The notes beneath the pieces were generated by a model that was not told the DNA's origin, did no database searches, and saw only the letters and a program-made list of their open reading frames with translations. A stretch of DNA of 64,000 bases from Rhodosorus marinus (Eukaryota > Rhodophyta > Stylonematophyceae > Stylonematales > Stylonemataceae): NCBI GenBank assembly GCA_029953675.1, contig JAMWBK010000004.1, forward strand, positions 806,001 through 870,000, read 5' to 3'. Shown one piece after another: positions 53,201-63,100 of this stretch. Position 1 is the first letter of the stretch; every line of letters begins with the position of its first letter. Both the position numbers and the translations under genes were made by a program.

Positions 53201-54030
53201 GTGAGCGGCACTGTGTTGGCCCCAGGTGAGGCTATGTTGAATCACATCAGTGCGGGAGCTCCACAATCGGCTCAAACCCGGGTAGTCTGCAACAGGGGAC
53301 CCGGGGCTAGCCTCTCCGTCATCGGCAAGAACTCGGTCGAGGGGACAATCCTCAATCGCTTCAGCTCGTCCCCATAACAGCTCCCTCCAGGAACGAAACC
53401 GGGACCGATTTGCGTCCGGCACGGCGTTGCACCTCCTGAACGCGTGTTGAAGAACATCATAAATTGTCAGAATCGGGGGCGGCAGGGTCACTGGATCCTC
53501 GTTGGTCAAAGCTCGAGCCAAGAGGCAGGCACTTCGCATCTGGAAGGTCACCAACGTTCGCAGCGCGGTAGCCCATGTGGACTTTACTAGCATAACGTAC
53601 GCAAGTCGAAGACAACGGATGGTAGGTACTCGGTCAGCGGACGCAGAATCAGCTGCAGTAGCAGACGGGTTGCGCAACTTCCGATGGATGAATCAACAAC
53701 TCACCGAGGTTGGACTTCAGACGACCTCGACGACCGTCTACAATGATAGTCAATCATGCCTCAAGTGGATCAACGGAGGCGGTCGACAACGAACGGGGGC
53801 TGCTGGAGGTGGACTAGGCATTCCGGGAAGTTTAATATCCAACCCTCAGACCTCGGGAGCAGGAGGAGTTGAGAAATTACACTTTTGCATATGTTCCTAC
53901 GGAAGAGCATGTGGCCGAAATTTTCACCAAAGCTATTGCTAGAATAGCCCATTTCAACACCAGCGTTAACTCGTCATCGGGAATCCTTGGGAGTACGGAT
54001 GAACATGAAAGCTGTGATGAGGAGGAGTTC
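50216..54030 (+). mobile_element. Second Copia-type element, interrupted
   Basis: In order: integrase core at about 50310-50690 (IIYSDICDPLTTNAIGKTYF; then LKVLYTNGGSEHEDL and SPETNGLSERTNR in another frame); reverse transcriptase from about 51200 (KQRWKISIAEELQSLNAYNR, FEFKLKRHADGTIERFKARL, then KTAYLNGVL and GLKRAARAWNQ after a frameshift); the connection region to 52334; and, beyond a nested non-LTR insertion, RNase H at 53595-53945 (TRSADAESAA, YNDSQS, HVAEIFTKAI). The integrase-before-RT order defines Ty1/Copia type. Many frameshifts and stops; inactive. Confidence 0.8.
52345..53577 (-). mobile_element. Non-LTR family A copy A3, nested in the Copia-type element
   Basis: A single open frame covers the last roughly 390 codons of the family A polyprotein, from WATALRTLVTFQMRSACLL to HRRLGLHTSLPSY (stop at 52394). 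The first 35 codons of the open frame (53677 to about 53575) are antisense Copia sequence and not part of it. The knuckle reads CQGCESRIDARGYHFLGSC followed by RTRRH. It is flanked by the 17-bp direct repeat TGGACTTTACTAGCATA (52345-52361 and 53578-53594). 5'-truncated but with an intact C-terminal frame, so probably a young insertion. Confidence 0.85.
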
Positions 54031-54045
54031 TAGGAAATGGTCTGG

Positions 54046-54710
54046 TCAAGACATCGAGCACGGTCCGACGACTAGGATATGTGGACTTTGCAAACCAATA
54101 CTTGATATGGTTGCTGACAGAGTTGACAACTCAGCACATGTCCCGGAAACGCGTTGATGGAATCCATGAAAAGTGCAGCCCGTAGATAAGAAACAGACGA
54201 CCCAACCGTGCGTAGACTCTGAGATGACTTAAAGGAGTTTGGAGGAAACCCTGCGAGACCCATATAAGCCAAGCTTGCTAGCATACCAGTCAGGGTTACT
54301 CCAAGACAAGATATAAAATGAGTCATATACGCGAACCAGGTTGTCTGCTCGACACACCTCCTGTTCCAAGGAAACAATTTCCCTACCAACTAGATGGAGG
54401 TTCGGGTCCCGCAGTCCAAGTAAGAGGAATTGTTGTGGTGAGAATATGTTGATTGTTTATGCTCTTCCTCCAAAGTACGCTTGGTCCGTTCCTCAACCCA
54501 TACTGTAGGGCAATGATCTGGTCGAGCTGAACATCAACCACGGTTCGACGACGACGGTCCGATGACCAGGATATGTGAATCGCGAACCAAGAGTTGTCTG
54601 GGTTTGCTGGCAGAGTTGACATCTGAGCACGTGTCCCTGAAGCGTGTTGATGGATACTATGAATGTCCAGAGACCTTATGGATAGAAACAGACGTGTCGA
54701 AGCGAGCATG
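54046..54710. repeat. Direct repeats after the Copia-type element, possible LTR remains
   Basis: About 150 bp at 54046-54215 and 54519-54690 are similar, sharing GGATATGTG, GCTG(A/G)CAGAGTTGACA and GTGTTGATGG. They begin just after the RNase H end, where a 3' LTR would be. They are too diverged for me to set LTR ends. Confidence 0.45.
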
Positions 54711-54756
54711 CACGTCTATGAGAAACGTCTATGAGAAACGTGCATGCTTTCTTTGA
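54697..54756. repeat. 11-bp inverted repeat around a doubled 13-mer
   Basis: AGCATGCACGT and ACGTGCATGCT enclose two copies of CTATGAGAAACGT. Looks like a local templated rearrangement. Confidence 0.7.
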
Positions 54757-54912
54757 CTCTTGAGGTCATATTGAGAAGAGACCTACATGAGGGCAAAAGA
54801 TTGCTGGACACACTAGTAGACGCTTCAAGACAACTAATAAAGGGGCCACATAGGCGAGAAATATAGTTTGCTCCTAATGTCTTTCTGCTCTAAGACAGAT
54901 TTGCTTCAGAAT

Positions 54913-55775
54913 CGAACGAATGGTTTAATCGGAGGCTGAAAAAAAAACCCCGAGGGGAAAAAAAGACTAAGCGCGGCGAAGTACTCGCGCCTCCAACATC
55001 AAAGCGGCATTCATGCGCCACAGCAGGAAACTTAAGCGGGTAAACAACGATTGAAGAAGGTCAGGGCGTTCGCGGAACAACTCCCGAAGCCAGCGAGAAC
55101 CAACAGAGTCCATGAACCCAAAGCACTCAATGATCAGGGGTACCAAGCGATGTGCTAGTGCCGAAGCACGAACACCAGGGGAAGACAAAGCCCCCGCGTA
55201 TTTGATCTCTTTGCGGCGTCTCATGCTGGCGGCGGCAGATCCACGGCGCTCCCCCGCAGCCGGGAGATAACGACTAGCTTGAGGGTTAGGAACAGCAAGA
55301 TCAACGTATGTGGTACGGCGGCTGTCGTCACAGGTGATCACCAGGTCGGCTACACGGCGTTCATCATTTTGAAAGTCCGCGACGGGTAAAGGTTTCTCAC
55401 GTTCGATTTCCAGACCGGCTTGCCGGACTATAGGCCGAAGTTCCCGGTATAACAGGTTCAAGATCCGTGTGTGGCGGCGGGTTCGAGCACCTTTCACCGC
55501 CGGGCAACTAGCGAGCAGGTGGGCGCCAAAATCTGCGTTGTCTTCAGTCTGAGAGCAGAGAGGGCACGACGAACCCATCTCGTACGGCCAAGGGGGGTGA
55601 TGTAAGCCGAGGTATAAGCGCAGTGAAGTACGCACTTCGAAATCCGACAGTGTGAGTGGCGGAAAGGCTGGTACGGTCATGAGCCACTGAGAGCTAATAA
55701 CCCCTCCAAGACTACGTAGGCGGGCGCGAGCGCGAGAAGATGAGACCAATGAATCGAGGGGGACCGTCTCCTATC
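54913..55775 (-). mobile_element. Non-LTR family B, C-terminal fragment with intact frame
   Basis: The open frame 55749..54967 gives 260 residues, with no ATG at its start. In order: CPLCSQTEDNADFGAHLLASC and RTRRHTR (Cys/His knuckle); RRVADLVITCDDSRRTTYVD (possible restriction-like endonuclease core); PAAGERRGSAAAS; PLIIECFGFMDSVGSRWLRE; LFTRLSFLLWRMNAALMLEA. The layout equals that of family A, though sequence identity is low, so A and B are sister lineages. The 3' tail carries TCAGCCTCCGATTAAACC then ATTCGTTCG. 5'-truncated. Confidence 0.8.
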
Positions 55776-58310
55776 GGTATCCCTGGAAAGTTTTTCAATA
55801 ATTCCTTCAGAGGCCTTGTCTAAAAAAGTACAAATTCATTCATATATTGCTATGTGAACTATTAACACATGGACTGATTACCAGCTTTATTGAATAAATA
55901 GCTTTAATTGATATGGCCCGATTCCATCAGAAGACTTTCAGGCGGATTGAAGCGCGAGGTCTGCACGAAGACGGAAGCGGAATCATTTTGTGAGAGTATT
56001 CGCTGAATGCATTGGAGTGTGGGTTTCGTCGCTATAGACCCAAGGAAGAACGTGCTGCTCGAGCAAAAAAAACAAAAAAAACGGTTTTTCCAAGAATCTG
56101 ACCGGATTTTATACTCCGGACGAAAAAGGTTGGTGCGGGTGGGGATGAGTGAAAATGGGAATGAGTGAAAATGGGAATGAGGGGTTTTGGGTGTTCATGA
56201 GGAAATGGGCGAGAGAGTGCGGTCCGTTGTTTTTGTGATTTTTTTTGTTCATTGTTGTTCACTGATGATGAAGAATTTTGTTTATTGAATGTTTACGAGA
56301 GCGATGAGTGAGGAACAGAAAATCGGAAATTGTCGCGGTGGCTTTTTCCTGAATAGACGATGAACCTGCTTGGCTTGGTTGACTAGCTGAGTTTTGCAAT
56401 CAAACAGCATCGTGAAGATTGAAATGAATTACTGGGTTTCAAGTTTGCCACTCTAGTCACCGTTTCGTGATGTTTAATATGCTTTGCCTAAAGCAGATGA
56501 TCTTCAAATCGTCATTGGTTTACATGAATGTGCGTTACGTCGACATTGTTGAGTGAACGCATTTGTTTAGGTCCGGCCATTGTTTAATGAATGAATCCAT
56601 TAAATGAACGTGTTTGGGTCGCCCCCATCGTTTAGCGATGAATGCGCGTGTATTGTTGAGTAGTGGCATATCATGATTGTGATTGGCCGAGGACTGAACC
56701 CGTTAAATGAGTGGGAGAGTTTTCAGGCCGAATGAATGCGGATGGTTGTGGGCGTTACGTCGGCACACTATTCCTGGTGACCAGACTATATCTGCAGATC
56801 GATCAGATATACAAGTTTCATGTTGAATCGTTTGCTTAAACCATCCTTTGTGTTGAACTCCGACTGAGGTTCTGGCTTCGGACGACTCGGTGAACGACGG
56901 TGATACTACCACGTGCAACTTTCATAGACCATCCGGATCGGGATCAATACGTCCTCATTGGTTTTCGATAGCGAACGGGGGCTGGAGCAGGTACACGAGG
57001 CAGTCGGGGAGGTTTAAAATCCAACCCTCAGAGCTCCTCGGCCTATCACTATCGTGATATGCCATTGCTCAACCATAAACACACTTATTCAGTAAACAAT
57101 TGGGACGTGAACGCATTCACGACCCCTTGGGCCATGTCCTCTGACAATGAAATACGAATCCCCCTCAAATATTACTATTAAGCATTGCTTCGGTCCTAGA
57201 AACCAACAAGATGAACCCAAGTGGCCCGTTGCAGGCTAATGAATGCGGATGGTTGTGGGCGTTACGTCGGCACGGTGTTTCCGGTGACCGAGATATCTGC
57301 AGATCGCAATCAGATACCGGTGTTTACCATGCTTGAAGGCTGAAACAACCCTTTATGCCAGTCTCCTTCCGGTTTGAGACTCGGAAAACCAACATTCTTG
57401 TAACGCATGCCGTCGGGATACTACCGCGTGCAACCTTCATGTACCACCCGGGATCTGGATCAATACACATCCCAACTGGCTCTTGATAGTGGAAAGGGGG
57501 GGGGGGAGAGGGGGAGGCGGTTTAAACCCAGCCCTCAGACATGAGCCTGGGGCAAATTGCTAGCCCATTGGCAGTCTACGTGGATACTGAGACTAACACG
57601 CACAAAAAAATCAAATAAATCATTGGCTGCCGATCTAGACGAAAGTTCCTAAAGAGGGCTGTAAAGAGAAACGTTTCCCTATTCCGTCCCAAATTGGGGA
57701 TAGAATTGGCACTAAATTTGATTGATATCCTTCACAACCGCGTTGCTTAATCCCAAATGATTGAACTTAGCATCGCTCATTTCCACCGCTAAATCCAACA
57801 ATGTGAGATGAACACTTCAAGCTGTGTTGTTGATGATATCGGTACAATGCTTTTTGCTGTCGTACAAGGACCAGACTGATTCCAATAGGAAATCTATTTC
57901 TTTACGGCAACTGTCAGGCGAGGGAGCGTGAGCGTGTGTACTGTTGCCGAAATCATATTCATGGCTCGCTTTTTTTTGTCCTGATAAAAGAACAGGAACG
58001 GTATTTTTCGTCTAGTGTTGTCAGAAGTGTTAAGGGCTCCTTTGGATATGGCCACGATTAATGAGCCCAGATCACTAGCTTTGAAGAGTCCTGTCGGGAA
58101 ATTTCTCTCTCATCGCACCGTCATGTGGAAAACCTTTCAACCTTCGCACCACGCGTAGTCAAACACTTCCTGACAATCAATCTATCACAACTCCCCACTA
58201 CTCTACACTGCAGAAACCTATACTTGTCTGAGCCTGATATTGCTACAGTACATCCACTGCTCGCCCTCCTCACTCCGCCGAGGAATCCCTACCATTCGAC
58301 GGTATTGAAT
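55776..58310. other. 2.5-kb stretch without recognisable genes
   Basis: No supported gene. It holds a short tandem repeat (GGGAATGAGTGAAAAT-type) near 56147-56185, GAATGAAT-rich sequence near 56595-56650, and the direct repeats listed next. Confidence 0.45.
56735..57560. repeat. Pair of roughly 320-bp diverged direct repeats
   Basis: 56735-57055 and 57240-57560 both open with GAATGCGGATGGTTGTGGGC. Both end in a purine-rich run followed by GGTTTAAA(A/C)(T/C)C-type sequence and CCAGCCCTCAGA/CCAACCCTCAGA. The ends also match the RNase H end of the Copia-type element near 53780-53850 (CGAACGGGGGCTG ... CCAACCCTCAGA). They are therefore probably decayed Copia pieces. The second has a long G run at about 57495-57505. 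Confidence 0.5.
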
Positions 58311-58855
58311 GAGTAGGGCATACGGTTGAGGTGGAATCGGAACTACCCAGATCGGTCTCGGATAGGGCACCGCCCCGCTGTATCGCAGATCTCCTCGTCT
58401 CCGATGCTGCCGCCAGACGCTCAGCATATGTTGACCTCGCGATTACATGCCCTGTGGCAAGCGCCCATCTCACGGCTGCCGCCCGCCGCCGGGGAGCAGC
58501 TGCTTCGGACCTTCGCCGCGTGAATTGTGGAAAGCTTTGGTCACGCGGAGAATTCGGGTTTGGAGTGGTTGCGGAAATGTTTCACTGAGCATCCTGTTGA
58601 ATACTTGGAACTTTTGCGGCGCTTAAGTGTCTCTCTGTGGCGATGTTCGAGCAGCATGCTTGCCGAGGCGCGCCATCGGCGCCTGGGTTTGCACGCTTCC
58701 CTACCTAGTTCTTAGTTCCTTTTCACCGGTTTGCGTAGCGCTGTAGGCTATGCTTCCCTACCTAGTTCTTAGTTCCTTTTCACGGTTTGCGTAGCGTTTC
58801 AGGCTATCCTTTTCCCGGTTTGCGTAGCGTTTCAGGCTATGCTAGTAAAGCTCGT
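58311..58855 (+). mobile_element. Non-LTR family A copy A4, with repeated 3' ends
   Basis: Starts at GHTVEVESELPRSVSDRAPP, has an internal deletion near 58524, and runs to RHRRLGLHASLPSS. The 3' end is then iterated: CCTACCTAGTTCTTAGTTCC and GTTTGCGTAGCG...AGGCTAT appear twice and three times before TATGCTAGTAAAG. Confidence 0.75.
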
Positions 58856-59545
58856 TCTGTCAGGGATGTGAGAGTCGGATTGACGCTTGTGGCTACCACT
58901 TCCTGGGTTCCTGCGGACTGTTGAGAGGTCTCCGTACGAGGCGTCACACTCGCCTCAAGTACATCCTCAGCGAATTTTTGACTCGGATAGGGCATACGGT
59001 TGATGTTGAGTCGGAACTGCCCAGATCAATCTCGGACTCTGCACCGCCCCGTTGTATAGCCGATCTCCTCGTCTCCGACGCTGCTGCCAGACGCTCAACA
59101 TATGTGGACCTTGCGATTACCTGCCCCGTGGCCAGCGCCCACCTCACCGCAGCCGCCCGCCGCCGGGGGACCGCGGCTTCAGCCCTTCGAAGAGTTAAGG
59201 AACGCCGGTATGCTGAGAGCATGGCCAGTCTGCCTTGCGCTTAGCGTCACTCTCACCGGTTCCAGCCATTCATTGTGGAAAGCTTTTGTCACGTCGATAA
59301 GTCGGGTTTAGAGTGGTTGCGGAAATGTTTTGCTGAGCATCCTACTGAATATTTGGCGCTCTTGAGGCGTTTAAGTGTCTCCCTTTGGCGATATTCCAGC
59401 GACATGCTTTCCGAGGCGCGCCATCGGCGCCTGGGGTTGCATGCTTCCCTCCCTAGTTATTAGTTCATCTTCACGCCTTGCGTAGCGCTTCAGGCTATGC
59501 TAGTAAATTCCAGTAAAGCCCAAGTAAAGCCAGCCAGTAAAGCCA
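58856..59545 (+). mobile_element. Non-LTR family A copy A5
   Basis: Head-to-tail with A4, beginning inside the knuckle region (SVRDVRVGLTLVATTS frame; LRGLRTRRHTRLKYILSEFL). Nearly identical to nested copy A3, with one frame break near 59245. Its tail is TATGCTAGTAAATTCCAGTA followed by several AGTAAAGCC-type repeats (59495-59545). Confidence 0.8.
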
Positions 59546-60025
59546 TTGAATGATTGACATGCGTAGATTTCGCTCGATAGTCAGTCAATACTGTACGAAA
59601 TCAATGATTTTATACATCTACAATTCTATATATTTTCATTTCCAATCAACACTTGAATAAAACCAGTCAGTATCATATTTGTCAATCAATATTGTAAGAA
59701 CTAGAAATAGGGAACCGTAGCCGTAAAACTCGGATATCGAGTTTACCTGTAGTTGTGAATGCCTTTGCACGACGGCTTGCCTTGCGCTCCCCTGGCTCGA
59801 GCTTGGATTTGAATCGCGTGAGATATCCTTTCCCAACGCCAAGGAAATTGAGCTGTTCTCCCGTCTTCCTTCCTCCGTCGCCCGCTAACCTCACCCCCAC
59901 CCCCCCCCCCCCACTCCCCTCTCCCACCACTTGCTCCTCTCTTTGACCCCACTTCAAGGGATTTCCGCTGGCCGGAGTGGTGGGTAAAGTGGTGGCGATA
60001 CTGCCGGGTGGGTGGGAGCGGAAGC
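59546..60025. other. Intergenic stretch with a long C run
   Basis: No gene. A run of 14 C lies near 59901-59915 inside a pyrimidine-rich segment. Confidence 0.5.
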
Positions 60026-60200
60026 TTGCCTACCAATCTCGCTTACCCAGGGGTGTGTTCAGGAGAATCTTCGCGTTCGGAAGATTGCCTAGCAGCCTCG
60101 CTTACCCACGTGCGTGGCCTGGTGAATCTTCGCGATCGGAAGATTGCCTAGCAGCCCCCCCTCGCTACTCAGGGGTGTGTTATGGAGAATCTTCTTCCGG
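60026..60200. repeat. Three tandem copies of a roughly 60-bp unit
   Basis: Each unit reads TTGCCTA(C/G)CA(A/G)..., CTCGCTTACCCA or a near variant, ending in GAATCTTCGCG(T/A)TCGGAAGA. The third copy is the most diverged, ending GAATCTTCTTCCGG. They lie 440-610 bp upstream of the NADPH oxidase ATG. Confidence 0.75.
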
Positions 60201-60639
60201 TCCCTTGCATCAACAACATAATAATCAAATCTTCTGTTTCTTGTAGGTTCATGAATTGTCCCCGAAAGCATGTGGATATTTGCAGCTGTACTGATACTTG
60301 TCATAGCTCGGATGCCAAAGTGATCCCGTCCTCCGTTGGCTCGATCGATATCCGTCGGCTTCGGGCACGGCGTTTTCCGCAGGCAATCGGGAATTATATC
60401 ACCTTATGCTCAGGATATGCAGCATCGTTTGACAAGGTACTACTAAGCCCACCTCCAAGGTCTAGTACAAAAGGCATTGTATGAGGAAGCAGAGTTGGCG
60501 GGGATGTGCTGAGTCTCGAGGTAACGTTGTACCCCTAGCTGGTGCGCAATAGTTGCTAGGAGTGTACCGGGCTACAGTAGTGGGGTAAAAAAGGTTTCGC
60601 AGATCGGGTTTGGAACTCTTGATTCTCTCTCTGGGCACG

Positions 60640-63100
60640 ATGGCGTATCAAACTCACGTTGTTAACACTCCGCAGCCTATCGGGGGCTACTGGAGGACGA
60701 CAGCTCGGCTAGGAGTTGTATTTCTAACACTGTTGATGTTCTCGTTCGCTATATCGCACCGGTTGTGGAAAGAAGGATCTGGACGTGAGACAGACGAAAC
60801 CGGCCACGGCGTCTACTTCACATACCCCGATCCGCATTTGTGGGGAGGTTCGCTGTGGTGGGATGTCCTGTACACATGCTGTTTGTGGGCCCCCCTCGGT
60901 CTCATTGCCTTGGCCGTAACCTCCATGGACCGCAGCGGTGACAACTTAACGCTGGAGGCTCTTGATGAGAATCTGAAGGATACGAACAAGTCTGAGAGAA
61001 TCCTCAGGGACCTTCAGGCGAAGATCTGGAAGCAGCGATTCGTCGTTGGAAAGAGTTGGTATCGGACTACGTGGAGCTGGGGTGACCTTATCGCAACCTT
61101 CATCCTCGTCATGGCCAACCTGATCTGGGGATTTTTCGGGTATTTGAAAGCGGTGAACGAGCACGCGGATTACCTCGCACAGATCCCGGAGGACAAAGAA
61201 AGAAGACTCACCCATACCTATATCTGGGCCTACTTTGCCGGTAAGCCGCGCCCGTCCGCAACTTGTTCACACGTACCGTGCGCGTTCTTCTGTCCCTTCT
61301 CCCGTTTTCCTCAACACCCTAGCTCTGTCTTTTTTTCTTGTTGTTTTAGCGTACGCTGGGATGTTCGACGCCGGGGCGGCGATACTGTTTACGCTGCGTG
61401 AGAACCACTTGATTAGAACGACGATGGGTCCCGAGGGAGGTCAATACTTCCACGGGATTAAGTATCACATCGGGTTGGGATATCTCACCTTCGCTATTCT
61501 GACAGTACATTCCTTTGTCATCCTGGGTCTCGAAATGTATTATAGCGATTACGACACCTACCATGTGCTGAACCCCACCGCTGGATGGTTGGGACATACA
61601 GATTTTTGGGGACTCCTGGCTTGGATTGCCCTCGCGCTTATGGTAGTTGGGTCGTTGTGGGCCGTTCGTCGATGGAACTATAGGGTGTTCTACTGGTCGC
61701 ATCAGCTGTACATCGTGTTCCTTTTCGCGGCAGCTGTTCATTTTCCAACCGCGATCTACCCCATCGTCGGGGCGCTGCTCTACTTCTCCCTGGACCGACT
61801 CGCGCCTTATCTCAACTTCGCGAGAGGAGTTACCGGGAAAGCCACTCGAGTTGCTGAAGAAATTATCAGAGTTGACGTCCCGCTGGTTCGCCTTGTGAAC
61901 CAGGAGTACGCGCCGGGAGACTGGTACAACCTCAGAATCCCATCTGTCAATTTGATCAACTGGCATCCATTCAGCATAGGGTCGTTTTACCGGAACACGC
62001 CAAGCCATGCCACGGTGTTTGTGAAAGCTCGAGGATCATGGACGGACAAGCTGCTGGTGAAGGTGCCAGAGGTCGGGGAGACCGTGGATATGAAATTGCA
62101 CGTAGAAGGTCCATTCGGAACTCGAGCAAAGACGTACCTCCATTCTGAGGCGATGGCTATAATGGGAGCCGGGACTGGAATATGTGCGGTGCTGCCTTAT
62201 GCGTTCCAGTACTCTCTAACGCATCCCGACCGCAAAGTGACTGTTGTTTGGATCGCAAGGTGTGTAGAGGACGTAGCGTGCTATCCAGAGCTCTACCATA
62301 TGTGCAAGTACCTCGAGAAGAAGGGCAATTTTGATCTGAAGATGCATTTGACGCGGGAAGAGAGCACTCCTCCTGAGGTTATTGAAGTCGGAGACGAGAC
62401 TGAGGTGAACCTGTTGCAGGAGGTGGAGGAGCAGATCAGCAGAGATGAGTCTTCCAACGGCGAGAAGCAGAGTCCCAGGGAGGGTCTTAATGATGAATCC
62501 GTATCGTCGGGAGGGGACGTGCGTTCGACCTCCTTCGGAACGGAGAAATTGATTGAGGAGAACAGGCAGAAGGCTGCAGTCTACGGCTACTACGGGGCGA
62601 TGACTCTCATTGTTGCGGTGTTTGGCGTTGGACTGTTCTCTTTCTTCTGGCCGAGAGCGCTTCAAAATGAAGAAGATATCCCGTGGGATATCTGTGATAT
62701 ATGGCAACGTGAGAACCCGGAAACCGGGGAGATAGCTGTACCTACCCTGAGCGCGTACGAGATGTTCTCATGCTTTTATTGGCAGGCTATGACGATGACG
62801 ATATCAGTATTGATGGGCACGCTTGCCGGTGCAGTTGTGGTGCTGGCATATCCGTTCTTTGTCCAGAGGATGGAGAGTAAGCAGAACTTTGAACCTCCAG
62901 CGAGCCTTACAAGATCTGAAGTAACCACTCAGTGGATCGTCGGCCGACCGAATATCGAGGAGTACCTGGACGAGTTCAACGAACAGGCGGAATCAACATC
63001 AGTTATGGCCGCTGGACCGGAAAGGCTCGTTATCCAGATCGAGAACATGGTCGCTAAGCGCCACAGAATCGAGTTTACGAGGGAGTCCTGGAAGGTTTAG
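60640..63100 (+). CDS. Red-algal-type NADPH oxidase / ferric reductase-like membrane protein (783 aa)
   Basis: Exons 60640..61240 and 61350..63100. The family passes electrons from cytosolic NADPH via FAD and two haems to O2 (giving superoxide) or to Fe3+ across the plasma membrane. Membrane segments lie near residues 24-42, 80-97, 148-168, 196-218 and 242-350. The four haem-ligand His are His240/His254 and His318/His331, spaced 14 and 13. FAD-binding HPFSIGS is at 406-412 and the NADPH-binding AIMGAGTGICAVLPY at about 470-484. Two extra hydrophobic helices (611-633 and 678-705), after an acidic linker, interrupt the NADPH domain before the distal GRPN motif (732-735), as described for red algal respiratory burst oxidases. 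No EF-hands are visible. ATG 60640 is the first ATG in frame. The C-terminus lacks the usual final Phe of NOX enzymes. Ferric reductase activity cannot be excluded. Confidence 0.9.
61241..61349 (+). other. Intron of the NADPH oxidase gene
   Basis: 109 nt from GTAAGC to a T-rich tract ending TTGTTTTAG. It splits an Ala codon (phase 1, G|CG) and joins ...YIWAYFA to YAGMFDAG inside a membrane segment. Without removal the first exon's frame ends at 61401. Confidence 0.85.

Noticed and set aside
54390-54420. Possible tRNA T-arm (GGAGGTTCGGGTCCCGCAGT)
   Set aside because: No acceptor stem, anticodon arm or D-arm could be found around it.
57488-57512. G-rich runs here, at 2375-2402 and (as C) at 59901-59915, as quadruplex regulators
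   Set aside because: They could fold, but each lies in decayed or non-coding DNA with no sign of conserved function.
61346-62008. 220-codon antisense frame in the oxidase gene
   Set aside because: A shadow of the conserved oxidase exon.
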